DNA of 64,000 nucleotides from Bog-756 sp963769905. GTDB lineage: Bacteria; Actinomycetota; Acidimicrobiia; Acidimicrobiales; RAAP-2. The stretch covers positions 1,922,001 through 1,986,000 of the forward strand of contig CAVYNG010000002.1 of the NCBI GenBank assembly GCA_963769905.1, given 5' to 3'. Position 1 is the stretch's first letter, and each line of letters opens with the position of its first letter. The notes below the pieces were generated by a model. It searched no databases. It saw only the letters and a program-made list of their open reading frames with translations, and had not been told where the DNA came from. Position numbers and translations under genes: made by a program. Shown here one piece after another: positions 1-7,914 of this stretch.

Positions 1-1210
1 AGAGCGCCTTGGCCAGCGGCGGGTAGGGCGGGGTCGATGAGGCTGCCTCCGACGAGTCGAGGCCGAATTGCTCGTCCCAATGCTGTTCCTGGAAGGAGGC
101 GACCGCCTCCGCGACCAGATCCGCAGCGTCGCCGCCCACACCGCCGGACCAAGTCCCCGTTTCGTCGACGTCTTGTGCAAAGCCGGCCAATTCGTCGGCC
201 TCGACTGGGGCGACCGCGGCAAACTCTGCGTCTTCGAGAGTGGTTGCCCCGGATGCGAAGGTCGGCAGGACCGACGTCGCCGGCTCGAGCAACGTGTCCG
301 CGGTCAGAAAGTCCGCTGAGGTCTCCGATCCAGATTCACGAGCCTCGTCGAACACATCTCCGCCGACAACGTCCTCGCCATCCCCTGCCTCGTCCGTCGT
401 CGCTACCCCCGCTTCTGCGATGATCGGGTCGTCAAAGCCGGTCCCGGCAGATCTCTCGCTGTCGACCGGCGCCTGACCGCCGTCCACATCCTCGGCCGGA
501 TACTCATCGCTCTCCGGCACACGGGCCGCACTTTCCTTGCGGCTCGATTTCTTGCTTCGTCGTTTGCTCGTGCCACGAGCAGGTGCAGGTGGGGCGTCGC
601 TGACGTCGGTGTCGACGGGCTCCGCGTCGACCGCCGCCTCCACGTGTTCGGGCACTGGGGGTTCGATAGCCTCGTCGGCAAGTTCAGTCCCCCCCTCCGC
701 CGTCTCGGTCAGGGGATCGCCTTGCTCGGTTGCGGCGTCGGCGACAACTTCTGCGGACTGCTCCGGCTCGAGATCGTCTTGCAGCTCTGCGACGGTGAGC
801 TCTTCGATCGCAGCTTCGAGCAATCCGTCGCCCACTCCGAGCCCCGCGTCCTGCTCCGCGATCGGCGCCACCTCCGAGTCGTCGGCCCCGGCGTCGGACC
901 CTTCCGTCTGGAGGTCGGCGCTGAACAGGCGGTCGAGCCAGTCACTGATCTGTTCCTCCGAGGCCACGACCGAAATGAAGTCGCGACCGATCGAGGCCCG
1001 AACCGAGTCGTGAGCCGAGACGTCGTCCGGGTCGGACATTGCGATCACCGGCGTTCCGAACTTGCGCTTGATCGCGACCATGTGATGAGCCCTGGCCACG
1101 TCGGCAGGGAGGATCTCGCCAGCCGACGGATCGACTCCGTAGGTGTCAAGATCGACGAATTCGAGGTCGCGTTCGCTGGCAAGGCACCGAATCGCGTCGA
1201 CGTCGGTCAT
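1..1210 (-). CDS. PilB/GspE-like pilus assembly ATPase, N-terminal part (runs off left edge)
   Basis: An open minus-strand frame begins at an ATG (1210-1208) preceded by GAGGG and continues without a stop to base 1. The first ~95 residues match the MshEN/T2SSE_N domain of PilB/GspE extension ATPases, with the typical segments LPADVARAHHMVAIKRK and VIAMSDPDD. After that come about 300 residues that are strongly acidic and rich in Ala, Glu and Asp, with one short basic patch (RGTSKRRSKKSSRK) and no recognisable fold. The ATPase domain expected in PilB would lie beyond the window and is not seen. In ordinary PilB the catalytic region begins roughly 150-200 residues in, so the linker is unusually long. 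It is divergent from the pilus genes to its right, which fits a type IV pilus role. A different MshEN-domain protein cannot be excluded. Confidence 0.65.
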   Translation of the reverse strand, partial: MTDVDAIRCLASERDLEFVDLDTYGVDPSAGEILPADVARAHHMVAIKRKFGTPVIAMSDPDDVSAHDSVRASIGRDFISVVASEEQISDWLDRLFSADLQTEGSDAGADDSEVAPIAEQDAGLGVGDGLLEAAIEELTVAELQDDLEPEQSAEVVADAATEQGDPLTETAEGGTELADEAIEPPVPEHVEAAVDAEPVDTDVSDAPPAPARGTSKRRSKKSSRKESAARVPESDEYPAEDVDGGQAPVDSERSAGTGFDDPIIAEAGVATTDEAGDGEDVVGGDVFDEARESGSETSADFLTADTLLEPATSVLPTFASGATTLEDAEFAAVAPVEADELAGFAQDVDETGTWSGGVGGDAADLVAEAVASFQEQHWDEQFGLDSSEAASSTPPYPPLAKAL

Positions 1211-1562
1211 GGTGCCCTCATCGGCTAACTCGCTGCGCAAATTGACCGCGAATCGATCTGGGCCGAGCCCAGGGGTCGGTTCGCTCGCGTGTCGATCGCA
1301 CCTGACCCCCTCTCGGCGATGCCGTGCCCGTCTGAGTTAGGGATCGGCAGGTTCGGGCCTCTTCCTAAGTGATTTCACCCGGACTGCCGCCACCGGATCG
1401 CAAGATTCGGGCACAACACGTCTCGTCGGCGACCGAGGGCGTGCTCTGCGGCAGTCGTGGCGGCGGGCACCTCCACCCGAAGGACCAGTTCAGCGGCGCC
1501 GTGGGACCCGCGCATCGAGAACCTAGAACACCTGCCTCCCCGCCTCGGCAGCTGCCGCGCTG
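1211..1562. other. Intergenic region between divergent pilB-like and peptidase-like genes
   Basis: This 352-base gap should hold the promoters of both divergent genes. No convincing coding frame, hairpin terminator or repeat was found. Short frames exist on both strands but lack a plausible ribosome site or recognisable product. Confidence 0.4.
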
Positions 1563-2387
1563 TTGAATACACGTGTGATCGACGAGATCTCGGAGGCCGT
1601 GGTCGCGATTCCTGCCGCGGGAATCATCGGTCTCTTCGTCGGTTCGTTCCTGAATGTCGTCGTCTACCGAGCGCCGCGCCGACTCTCCGTCGTCGCCCCT
1701 CGCTCTTTCTGCCCGACGTGCGAGCGGCAGCTGGAATGGTGGGAAAACGTTCCCGTCGGATCATGGGTCCTGCTGCGGGGACGGTGCCGGACGTGCCACC
1801 AGCGGATCTCGCCACGCTACCCCCTGGTGGAGCTCCTCACCGGCATCACTTTCGCATTCGTCACCTGGGGATGGTACGGCACCGCGCCCGCCGTCGGCTA
1901 CTGCGGGCTCGCCGCCACGATGGTCGCGATCGCCTGCATCGAGTACGGCGGCCTCCGTTCGCCCTTTTCCATCGCAGCGATCGGTGTAGGGGCCTCGGAG
2001 GTGGCCGTGCTCGTCGCCGCCGGCTTCCGGGACCACTGGCGGGTCGGGTTGGGATCGATCGTCGGGCTGGCCCTGGCCGTGGTCGTCTACGGCGCGCTGC
2101 TCTTCCGTGATCCTGCCTGCACCGACAACCGTGGCCACGGCCGGAGCGCACTACTCGTCGCCGGCGCCTGGATCGGGGGCCTCGGCACGCTGCCGATTGC
2201 CGCTGGGGTGGCGAGCTCGATCCTGACCTACCTCGCCTGCCTGTTCAGCGAGCGTCTCGTTCACCGAAAGGCAGATGCCGGTGCGCGCGTCGGTCGTGCC
2301 GACACCACATTGCCGCCGGCACTCGCCACGCCCCTCGTCACGGCCGTCTGTGTCGGTCTGGCGGTGTCCCTCATCACCGCGAGGTGA
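1563..2387 (+). CDS. Prepilin peptidase (A24) homologue lacking both catalytic aspartates
   Basis: A 274-residue polytopic membrane protein. The N-terminal domain of type IV prepilin peptidases is intact: a first membrane segment with GSFLNVVVYR, then two zinc-type CxxC pairs (C50/C53 and C75/C78) and the RYPLVELL motif. The peptidase part aligns over its full length, but the first active-site aspartate is replaced by glutamate (E127 in ACIEYGG) and the GxGD motif reads GHGR (191-194), so the second aspartate is arginine. Known A24 peptidases need both aspartates, so cleavage activity is unlikely. The N-methyltransferase function or a scaffold role is possible. The start used is TTG at 1563; GTG at 1575 is an alternative. 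Identity of the fold is secure; function is inference. Confidence 0.75.
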   Translation: MNTRVIDEISEAVVAIPAAGIIGLFVGSFLNVVVYRAPRRLSVVAPRSFCPTCERQLEWWENVPVGSWVLLRGRCRTCHQRISPRYPLVELLTGITFAFVTWGWYGTAPAVGYCGLAATMVAIACIEYGGLRSPFSIAAIGVGASEVAVLVAAGFRDHWRVGLGSIVGLALAVVVYGALLFRDPACTDNRGHGRSALLVAGAWIGGLGTLPIAAGVASSILTYLACLFSERLVHRKADAGARVGRADTTLPPALATPLVTAVCVGLAVSLITAR

Positions 2388-2393
2388 CCACCC

Positions 2394-2399
2394 TACGAT
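2394..2399 (+). promoter_or_regulatory. -10 box (TACGAT) of the response regulator gene, likely leaderless
   Basis: TACGAT lies exactly 6 nt before the ATG at 2406, too close for a 5' leader or ribosome site. The same arrangement recurs at several other genes in the window. No clear -35 element is visible. Confidence 0.5.
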
Positions 2400-2405
2400 T
2401 GGCGT

Positions 2406-3158
2406 ATGGAGAAGCGCGCCTCGGCTCGCTCCGAGGTATCTGAACCAGAGCTTGCGGTGCCGGGGGCGGACACCGTAGGTGCAGAATCCCGGCCACCCGA
2501 CCGCCGAGTTGTAGTGGTGGACGACCACGCACTCCTCCGAGCCGGTACGCGGCGGATCCTCGAGGAGGCAGAGGGCTTCGAGGTCGTTGCCGAGGCAGGC
2601 GACGGCGAGGCGGCCCTCGACGTGATCGCCGAATTTCTGCCCGACGTCGTCCTCGTCGACATCCGACTTCCCACGACCAACGGCGTCGAACTTGCCGGCC
2701 GGATCGTCTCGGAGTATCCATCGACGACCGTGCTCATCCTGAGCGCCTACGACGATGAGCACTACGTGAGGGCCGCGATGGCTGCGGGAGTGTCGGGCTA
2801 CCTCCTCAAGACCACCCCGAGCGACGAACTGGTTCGCTCGATCCGGGAGGCCTGCGCAGGGACGCGGCGGCTCGTCCCGCAGTTCGCGGGGCATGGCGAG
2901 AAGGCCTCAGATGCCGATTCCGCCAACGAGTCAGCACGGCTCACCGTCCGCGAGGAGGAGGTGGTCCGATTGGCTGCTCGCGGAATGTCCAACAAATCGA
3001 TCGCGCACGAACTCGGAATCAGCCGGCGAACCGTGGAGGGACATCTCAATCACGTGTTCGAGAAACTTGGCACGTCGTCCCGCACCGAACTGGTCCACTA
3101 CGCGCTCGCGAGCGGGCTGTTCGTCAAGGATCCGACCCAGCAATCCACCCTCGGCTGA
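2406..3158 (+). CDS. NarL/FixJ-family response regulator
   Basis: A 250-residue cytoplasmic DNA-binding response regulator. The receiver domain spans about residues 33-155, with the acidic pair D39/D40, phosphoacceptor D85 in LVDIRLP and a conserved lysine in GYLLKT. The C-terminal LuxR-type helix-turn-helix (about 178-240) contains LTVREEEVVRLAARGMSNK and ISRRTVEGHL. The first ~30 residues are a non-conserved extension. It overlaps the following histidine kinase by one base (TGATG), so the pair is translationally coupled and almost certainly cognate. The signal and target genes are not evident. The position among pilus genes is suggestive only. Confidence 0.9.
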   Translation: MEKRASARSEVSEPELAVPGADTVGAESRPPDRRVVVVDDHALLRAGTRRILEEAEGFEVVAEAGDGEAALDVIAEFLPDVVLVDIRLPTTNGVELAGRIVSEYPSTTVLILSAYDDEHYVRAAMAAGVSGYLLKTTPSDELVRSIREACAGTRRLVPQFAGHGEKASDADSANESARLTVREEEVVRLAARGMSNKSIAHELGISRRTVEGHLNHVFEKLGTSSRTELVHYALASGLFVKDPTQQSTLG

Positions 3159-4771
3159 TGACCCCGGACGCCGCAAGGACCGAACCGACTGTCGAGCGAT
3201 CGAGCGCCACTTCCTCACTTGTCGGCTCGCGGAGGAACGGGAGCCGCCGACGCGAGGGGAGCAGGCGCGGGGCGCGGTCCGAAACCCGCGCCCCGACCGA
3301 ACCACCGTGGTCGAAGCCGAGATTCTGGATCCTCCAACTCGTCGTGTTGGCGCTCTATTTGGTGCGTCTTGCGCTCACTCTTGCGCTCCACCTGGGAAGC
3401 ACGTCACTCCCCGTCGAATTCTCCACATTCGTCATCTTCCTCGTGCCTGTCCTTATCGCTGCACTCAATTACGGCTTGAGCGGAGCGCTCGCCACCGCGG
3501 CATGGGTCACCGTCCTCGCGGTGCCGAGAGTAGCTGCCGCTGCCACCGCGGACGAGAGCCAGGCGGCGTGGGCAGAGGTAGTGCAGATCGCGCTGCTCGA
3601 CGTCCTCGCCCTGCTCATCGGCCAGCGTGTCTCGGCCGAGCGGTCGGCCAGAGAGTTCGCCGATTCGGAACGCGAAGCACACTTGCACGCCGAAGCCCTC
3701 TACCGCGACCTCTTCGATTCGAACCAGGCGCCGATCCTCATCGTCGACCCCAACGGAGTCGTCGTCGAGACCAATGCTGCTGCGGAGCGGGCGTTCGGCG
3801 TCGTCAGGTCCTCATGCGAGACCTCTCGCACATCGGGCAATGCGCCCGGCGTCCGATTGATCGACATGATCGGCGCGGAGGCGGCGGCCCTCGTGCTCAG
3901 CCGACTGATCGCCGGACAGTTCCCCCCCGACGAGGAATCTCGGCAGAGCTCTGAGGAGCGAGTCGAGCCGGTGGAGCTCGAGGTCGACAGCCGCACCGCC
4001 CTGTTCCGACCAACGGCCACCATGCTCAGGGGACCCGACGCCGGACGGAACATGCAGGTCGTCTTCGTGGACGTGACGGCGGAGACGCGCCGCCACGACC
4101 GGATGGAGGCGTACGCGGCCCAGGTGGTCGTCGGACAGGAAGAGGAGCGACGACGTATCGCCCAAGAGCTCCACGACGGACCCGTGCAGACTCTCGTCCA
4201 CCTCTGCCGACAGATCGACCAGGTAGAGACGGGGGGGACAGGCGAGAGGCGAGCCCCGGTGCTGGCCGACCTTCGGACGATCGTCGAGGAGACCGTCGCG
4301 GAGCTTCGATCGATCGCAAGGGGACTCCGACCGCCGATCCTCGACGACCTGGGCCTCGTCGCGTCCATCAACCAGATTCTCGGAGAGGCTGCCGAACGCG
4401 GCGACTTCGAGGCGTCGTTCGGAATCACAGGTGCCGCTCGGAGACTGCCGGCGCCGGTGGAGCTGACTGTCTTCCGCATCGCGCAGGAAGCGCTGTCGAA
4501 CGTCGAGCGTCATGCGGCAGCACGCCAGGTCGCGGTCGGTCTCGACTTCGAGTCGGACGGGTTCCGCCTGCTGGTCAAAGACGACGGGGTGGGGTTCGAC
4601 CTACCGACTCACGAGGACTTGCGCGGGACTACGTCGCTCGGACTCCCGGGCATGACGGAACGTGCGCACCTGATCGGTTCACACTTGAAGGTCCACACAG
4701 CGCCAGGGTCGGGGACGACAGTCGATCTCACCGTACCCCCTACGGTTATCGAAGGTCATCGTGGTTCCTAA
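3158..4771 (+). CDS. Membrane sensor histidine kinase (HisKA_3 type) with PAS domain
   Basis: A 537-residue kinase. A basic N-terminus is followed by about four hydrophobic segments (residues 56-155), a PAS-like domain (about 180-308, starting LYRDLFDSNQAPILIVDP), a HisKA_3 dimerisation domain with phospho-acceptor H339 in RRRIAQELHDGPVQTL, and a HATPase domain with N-box EALSNVERHA and G-box DDGVGFD. This is the NarX/DesK/LiaS class, which phosphorylates NarL-type regulators, matching the gene immediately upstream. No extracytoplasmic sensor domain is obvious, so sensing is probably within the membrane or by the PAS domain. Confidence 0.9.
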   Translation: MTPDAARTEPTVERSSATSSLVGSRRNGSRRREGSRRGARSETRAPTEPPWSKPRFWILQLVVLALYLVRLALTLALHLGSTSLPVEFSTFVIFLVPVLIAALNYGLSGALATAAWVTVLAVPRVAAAATADESQAAWAEVVQIALLDVLALLIGQRVSAERSAREFADSEREAHLHAEALYRDLFDSNQAPILIVDPNGVVVETNAAAERAFGVVRSSCETSRTSGNAPGVRLIDMIGAEAAALVLSRLIAGQFPPDEESRQSSEERVEPVELEVDSRTALFRPTATMLRGPDAGRNMQVVFVDVTAETRRHDRMEAYAAQVVVGQEEERRRIAQELHDGPVQTLVHLCRQIDQVETGGTGERRAPVLADLRTIVEETVAELRSIARGLRPPILDDLGLVASINQILGEAAERGDFEASFGITGAARRLPAPVELTVFRIAQEALSNVERHAAARQVAVGLDFESDGFRLLVKDDGVGFDLPTHEDLRGTTSLGLPGMTERAHLIGSHLKVHTAPGSGTTVDLTVPPTVIEGHRGS

Positions 4772-4903
4772 CCACGAGATCAGCAGCTCAGAGGACCTTC
4801 TGATCGTAAATTGGTGGATCCACCTTTCCTTGCACCGCGGGATCATCTCAACTTTGTCACCGAACCGACATGGAATCCAGGCATGAGTCTCGTCAATTCG
4901 TGG

Positions 4904-4909
4904 GATACT
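4904..4909 (+). promoter_or_regulatory. -10 box (GATACT) of a small hypothetical gene
   Basis: GATACT is followed by six bases and then GTG at 4916. The spacing equals that seen in front of the response regulator, which helped choose GTG 4916 as the start. Confidence 0.4.
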
Positions 4910-4915
4910 GACGGC

Positions 4916-5212
4916 GTGAGCGAGATCTTCATCGAGTCTTGTCACAGCACATGGATCATCGACCTCGAGCGATCGCGGTTCCGCCGCGTTGTCCGAGACG
5001 GAAGCCTCCGGTCGAGCCCTGCCGCGACCGACTGGCAGCCCTGTTATGGCGTTGAGATCGATCCTCTATCCGAGTCCTTCGTCGTGCTGTTGAACCCGGA
5101 AGGCACCAGGCTTCTCAGGAGCTGGCGCCACGTCGAGCACTGTTCGCAGTGCGGTGGCGAAGCTACGTCGGAGTTGTCGCTGAAGGACCTGCGTTCCGCC
5201 GTTCGCAGTTGA
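4916..5212 (+). CDS. Small conserved-looking hypothetical protein with CxxC
   Basis: From GTG 4916 the product is 98 residues, beginning MSEIFIESCHSTWIIDLE. A frame open from 4811 would add 35 residues, but the segment before GTG 4916 carries the -10 box, so the shorter form is preferred. The protein has a CSQCG motif near the end, which could bind metal, and no signal peptide or membrane segment. I do not recognise the family. It stands alone between the kinase and the convergent moaC. Confidence 0.55.
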   Translation: MSEIFIESCHSTWIIDLERSRFRRVVRDGSLRSSPAATDWQPCYGVEIDPLSESFVVLLNPEGTRLLRSWRHVEHCSQCGGEATSELSLKDLRSAVRS

Positions 5213-5236
5213 CCCGGCCCATCTGATCGACGTCGA

Positions 5237-5722
5237 TCAGAGCCGAGCGTCCCTCTTCCACGACCCCGAGCTGCCGCCGCTCTTCTCCCACAGCATGAGC
5301 TGGCCGATGCTCATCGTCCGGTCCGTGTTCTTGCACATGTCGTAGACGGTGAGAGCCGAGACGGCACACGCGGTCATCGCCTCCATCTCGACGCCGGTAC
5401 GGTCCACAGTCTCGACCTTCGCCTCGACCTCGACGAAGTCGTCGCCGATGGTGAAGTCGACGTGGACCGCCCCGACCAGGAGGGGATGGCACATCGGGAC
5501 CAGGTCGGCCGTCCGCTTCGCCGCCTGGATACCCGCGACCCGGGCAGCGGCCAGCACGTCTCCCTTGGTGATGGCGTTGGTGGCCACCTTGGCGGTCGTC
5601 TCGGGCATCATGGTTACCTTGCACCGCGCGAGGGCTCGGCGATGGGTGGCTTCCTTCGGAGAGACGTCGACCATCCGGGAGCCGGAGAACGGGTCGAGGT
5701 GGCTGAGGCTCCGATCGGTCAC
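5237..5722 (-). CDS. moaC: Cyclic pyranopterin monophosphate synthase MoaC
   Basis: A 161-residue protein of normal MoaC length. MoaC forms cyclic pyranopterin monophosphate from the MoaA product in molybdenum cofactor synthesis. Visible family features are LDPFSGSRMVDVSPKEATHR at the N-terminus, KGDVLAAARVAGIQAAKRT, the active-site stretch VPMCHPL, and MTACAVSALTVYDMCK near the C-terminus. The start is GTG at 5722. It is a single gene here with no other mo genes nearby, convergent with the preceding hypothetical gene. Confidence 0.95.
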   Translation of the reverse strand: MTDRSLSHLDPFSGSRMVDVSPKEATHRRALARCKVTMMPETTAKVATNAITKGDVLAAARVAGIQAAKRTADLVPMCHPLLVGAVHVDFTIGDDFVEVEAKVETVDRTGVEMEAMTACAVSALTVYDMCKNTDRTMSIGQLMLWEKSGGSSGSWKRDARL

Positions 5723-5859
5723 GGTCGAGCACCGGTTGTCATTGCCCCAGTCTACGGGAGCGTCGGCATTCGGACCGGGCTGGCACTCTCTCGACTAGAC
5801 TGCCAGCCAGCGTGAGCCGCTCGACCAGCCGCTCGATCGTCCGCAGAGAGAGAAACCAG

Positions 5860-6255
5860 ATGCCCACCTACGAGTACCACTGCGAGGTCTGCGATCGGAC
5901 CTTCGACGTGGTGCAGTCCTTCCACGACGATCCGCTGACCAGCTGTCCGACGTGCGGCAGCCCGGTGCGGAAGGTCTTCGGGAATGTCGGCATCGTGTTC
6001 AAGGGAAGCGGCTTCTACAAGACTGACAGCCGCAACGGTCAACCGTCGAAGGAGTCGAAGAAGGACGCTGCCGACGCAACCTCGGGCTCTGCCGAGAAAT
6101 CCTCTGGCGACCAAGGCGGATCCGATCACCGGACCCCGTCGTCCGATGAATCGCCCGACAAGCCCCCTGCGCCCTCCGCGAAAGAGCCGAGGTCGAAGTC
6201 GGATTCGGGCAGTGGGGGGAAGTCGGAACCTGCGCCAGCCGGTACTTCGCAGTAG
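5860..6255 (+). CDS. FmdB-family zinc ribbon protein
   Basis: The ATG at 5860 gives the family-typical start MPTYEYHCEVCDRTFDVVQS; a longer frame from 5812 lacks similarity. The protein is 131 residues. Residues 1-50 form the FmdB/CxxC_CxxC_SSSS zinc ribbon (CEVC and CPTC), ending in the usual GIVFKGSGFYKTD. The remaining ~75 residues are a hydrophilic, Ser/Lys/Pro-rich tail without structure. The exact function of FmdB-type ribbons is unknown; the domain is usually taken as regulatory or binding. Confidence 0.85.
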   Translation: MPTYEYHCEVCDRTFDVVQSFHDDPLTSCPTCGSPVRKVFGNVGIVFKGSGFYKTDSRNGQPSKESKKDAADATSGSAEKSSGDQGGSDHRTPSSDESPDKPPAPSAKEPRSKSDSGSGGKSEPAPAGTSQ

Positions 6256-6312
6256 GGGTCACCTCCGAAAGACGCGTCACGGATCGCCCGCGATGCGCCT
6301 TTCGCGCCTCGT

Positions 6313-6377
6313 CTGATCCACCCAACTGATCCACCCAGCTGATCCGCTCGTCTGGTCCGCTCGCCTGATCCGTTGCA
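6313..6377 (+). repeat. Five degenerate 13-bp tandem repeats upstream of pilT
   Basis: Units of the form CTGATCCACCCAG repeat five times; the first two differ by one base and the later ones drift (CTGATCCGCTCGT, CTGGTCCGCTCGC). They lie in the spacer between fmdB and pilT. Confidence 0.75.
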
Positions 6378-6432
6378 CCCCCCGTTGCCACGCGATCCGG
6401 CGAAATCCTTTCCAAAGCGCGACTCCATTTCG

Positions 6433-6438
6433 TAGGAT
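6433..6438 (+). promoter_or_regulatory. Candidate -10 box (TAGGAT) of pilT
   Basis: TAGGAT ends 8 nt before the GTG start at 6447. TTTCCA at 6409-6414 with an 18-nt spacer is a weak -35 candidate. Confidence 0.4.
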
Positions 6439-6446
6439 AGGTCTTC

Positions 6447-7559
6447 GTGGACAGAGCTGACCTCGACCGACTACTCGTGACGCTTGACGAGCTCGATGGC
6501 TCGGACCTGCACATCAAGGCCGGAGCGCCGCCGCGCATGCGCGTTGCGGGCGCCCTCCGCGTGCTCGACGACGAACCTGCATTCACGGCTGAAGAAACGC
6601 TGGAGATCGCCGAGTCGATGATGACGCCCGGGATCCTCGAGACGTTCAGGGAACATCACGAGGCCGACTTTGCCTACAGCCTTTCGGGCACCGGCCGGTT
6701 CAGGGTGAACGCCTTCTATCAAAGGTCGTCGGTCGCTCTCGCCATGCGTCGTGTGCGGGCAAATGCCTCGACCGTCAGCGAGCTCGGTCTCCCTGAGGTG
6801 GTTAATCGGCTTTCCGAAGAGATGCGGGGCCTGGTTCTGGTGACCGGTCCCACCGGATCGGGCAAGACCACGACCTTGGCCGCGATGATCGACCACATCA
6901 ACCACATCCGTTCGTGTCACGTGGTGACGATCGAAGACCCGGTGGAGTACCTCCACACCGACGATCTGGCCGCGATCGACCAGCGTGAAGTGGGTTTCGA
7001 CACCGATTCGTTCTCGTCCGCGATGCGAGTGGTCCTTCGGCAGGACCCCGATGTGATCCTGGTAGGCGAGATGCGGGACACCGAGACCGTCTCGGCGGCA
7101 CTGACTGCTGCAGAGACCGGGCACCTGGTCTTCTCGACCTTGCATACGATCAACTCGACCGAGACGATCAACCGCATCGTCGACTTCTTCCCTCCGCACC
7201 AGCAGTCCCAGGTCCGCATCAGCCTCGCCGGCTCGCTCAAGGGCATCATCTGCCAGCGCCTCATCCCGGCGGCCGACCAAGTCAGCCGTGTGCCGGTTCT
7301 CGAGATCCTCGTGGTCAACGGCCGCATCCAGCAGTCGATCGTGGATCCGCTCCTGACCGCTGACATCGGGGAGATCGTCGCGGACGGGGAGTACTACGGG
7401 ATGACGACGTTCGACCAGTCGCTGGTCGGCCTGATCTCATCTGGAACGATCACGCTGAACGAGGCCATGGCCACCGCGACGAATCCTCACGATCTCAAGG
7501 TGATGCTGGAGCGCGAGGGAATCATGAAGACCGGTCAGCTGGCGGCCACCTTCACCTGA
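6447..7559 (+). CDS. pilT: Type IV pilus retraction ATPase PilT
   Basis: A 370-residue secretion ATPase of typical PilT length. It has the PilT N-terminal domain (LLVTLDELDGSDLHIKAGAPP), Walker A GPTGSGKTTT (134-143), the Asp box around EDPVEY, Walker B DPDVILVGEMRD (about 200-211) and the His box near AAETGHLVFSTLHT. PilT hexamers at the inner membrane power pilus depolymerisation. GTG 6447 is chosen because the encoded start aligns with the family and a -10 box lies just upstream. The pilM-pilN fusion gene follows after 355 nt. Confidence 0.95.
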   Translation: MDRADLDRLLVTLDELDGSDLHIKAGAPPRMRVAGALRVLDDEPAFTAEETLEIAESMMTPGILETFREHHEADFAYSLSGTGRFRVNAFYQRSSVALAMRRVRANASTVSELGLPEVVNRLSEEMRGLVLVTGPTGSGKTTTLAAMIDHINHIRSCHVVTIEDPVEYLHTDDLAAIDQREVGFDTDSFSSAMRVVLRQDPDVILVGEMRDTETVSAALTAAETGHLVFSTLHTINSTETINRIVDFFPPHQQSQVRISLAGSLKGIICQRLIPAADQVSRVPVLEILVVNGRIQQSIVDPLLTADIGEIVADGEYYGMTTFDQSLVGLISSGTITLNEAMATATNPHDLKVMLEREGIMKTGQLAATFT

Positions 7560-7914
7560 GCTCTCCCTCACGTCCCTGTAAAGGGGCGGGCATCTCCAGT
7601 CGAGGACCTGGCAGCCGAGCGGTCTCCCAACGAATTTGCCAGTTCGGTCTCTCGCGCCGATTCTCCGCTCAGGGAGGCGGGAAACTTCCCCAAGTGCCTC
7701 AAGAAATGGCCGGTTCGGACCGATAGAGCACCCGAGCGGTCTGGTCCGGCTTCGATCCGGCGCCAGGCGGATCATCGAACGGGACACGGATCACGCAAGG
7801 CACCGGAGGGGAACCCATGAACCGGCTGACGACGAGCTCAACGACATCCCGCGGTATCCGCGGCCCCGTAGTTCGTCACCTCGTGGGGTGCTCCCAGTGC
7901 GAAGGAGCGTCCCC
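7560..7914 (+). other. Long leader between pilT and the pilM-pilN gene, possibly structured
   Basis: This 355-base gap has no convincing gene. It contains hairpin-forming segments: CCGG-CTTCGAT-CCGG around 7747-7761, and a perfect CCGCGG-TAT-CCGCGG stem at 7849-7863. The segment CACGCAAGGCACCGG (about 7794-7808) vaguely recalls c-di-GMP riboswitches but the defining conserved blocks are absent. A regulatory leader is possible, not shown. Confidence 0.3.
7849..7863 (+). repeat. Perfect 6-bp inverted repeat (hairpin) upstream of pilM
   Basis: CCGCGG, a TAT loop, then CCGCGG, 51 bases before the pilM start. It may form an RNA hairpin or bind a protein. Confidence 0.45.

Noticed and set aside
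7790..7850. Possible c-di-GMP (GEMM) riboswitch upstream of pilM
   Set aside because: CACGCAAGGCACCGG is reminiscent, but the conserved GGGCAAACC and GGACGCAAAGCC blocks and the receptor/GNRA pair are absent. Kept only as an uncertain structured leader.
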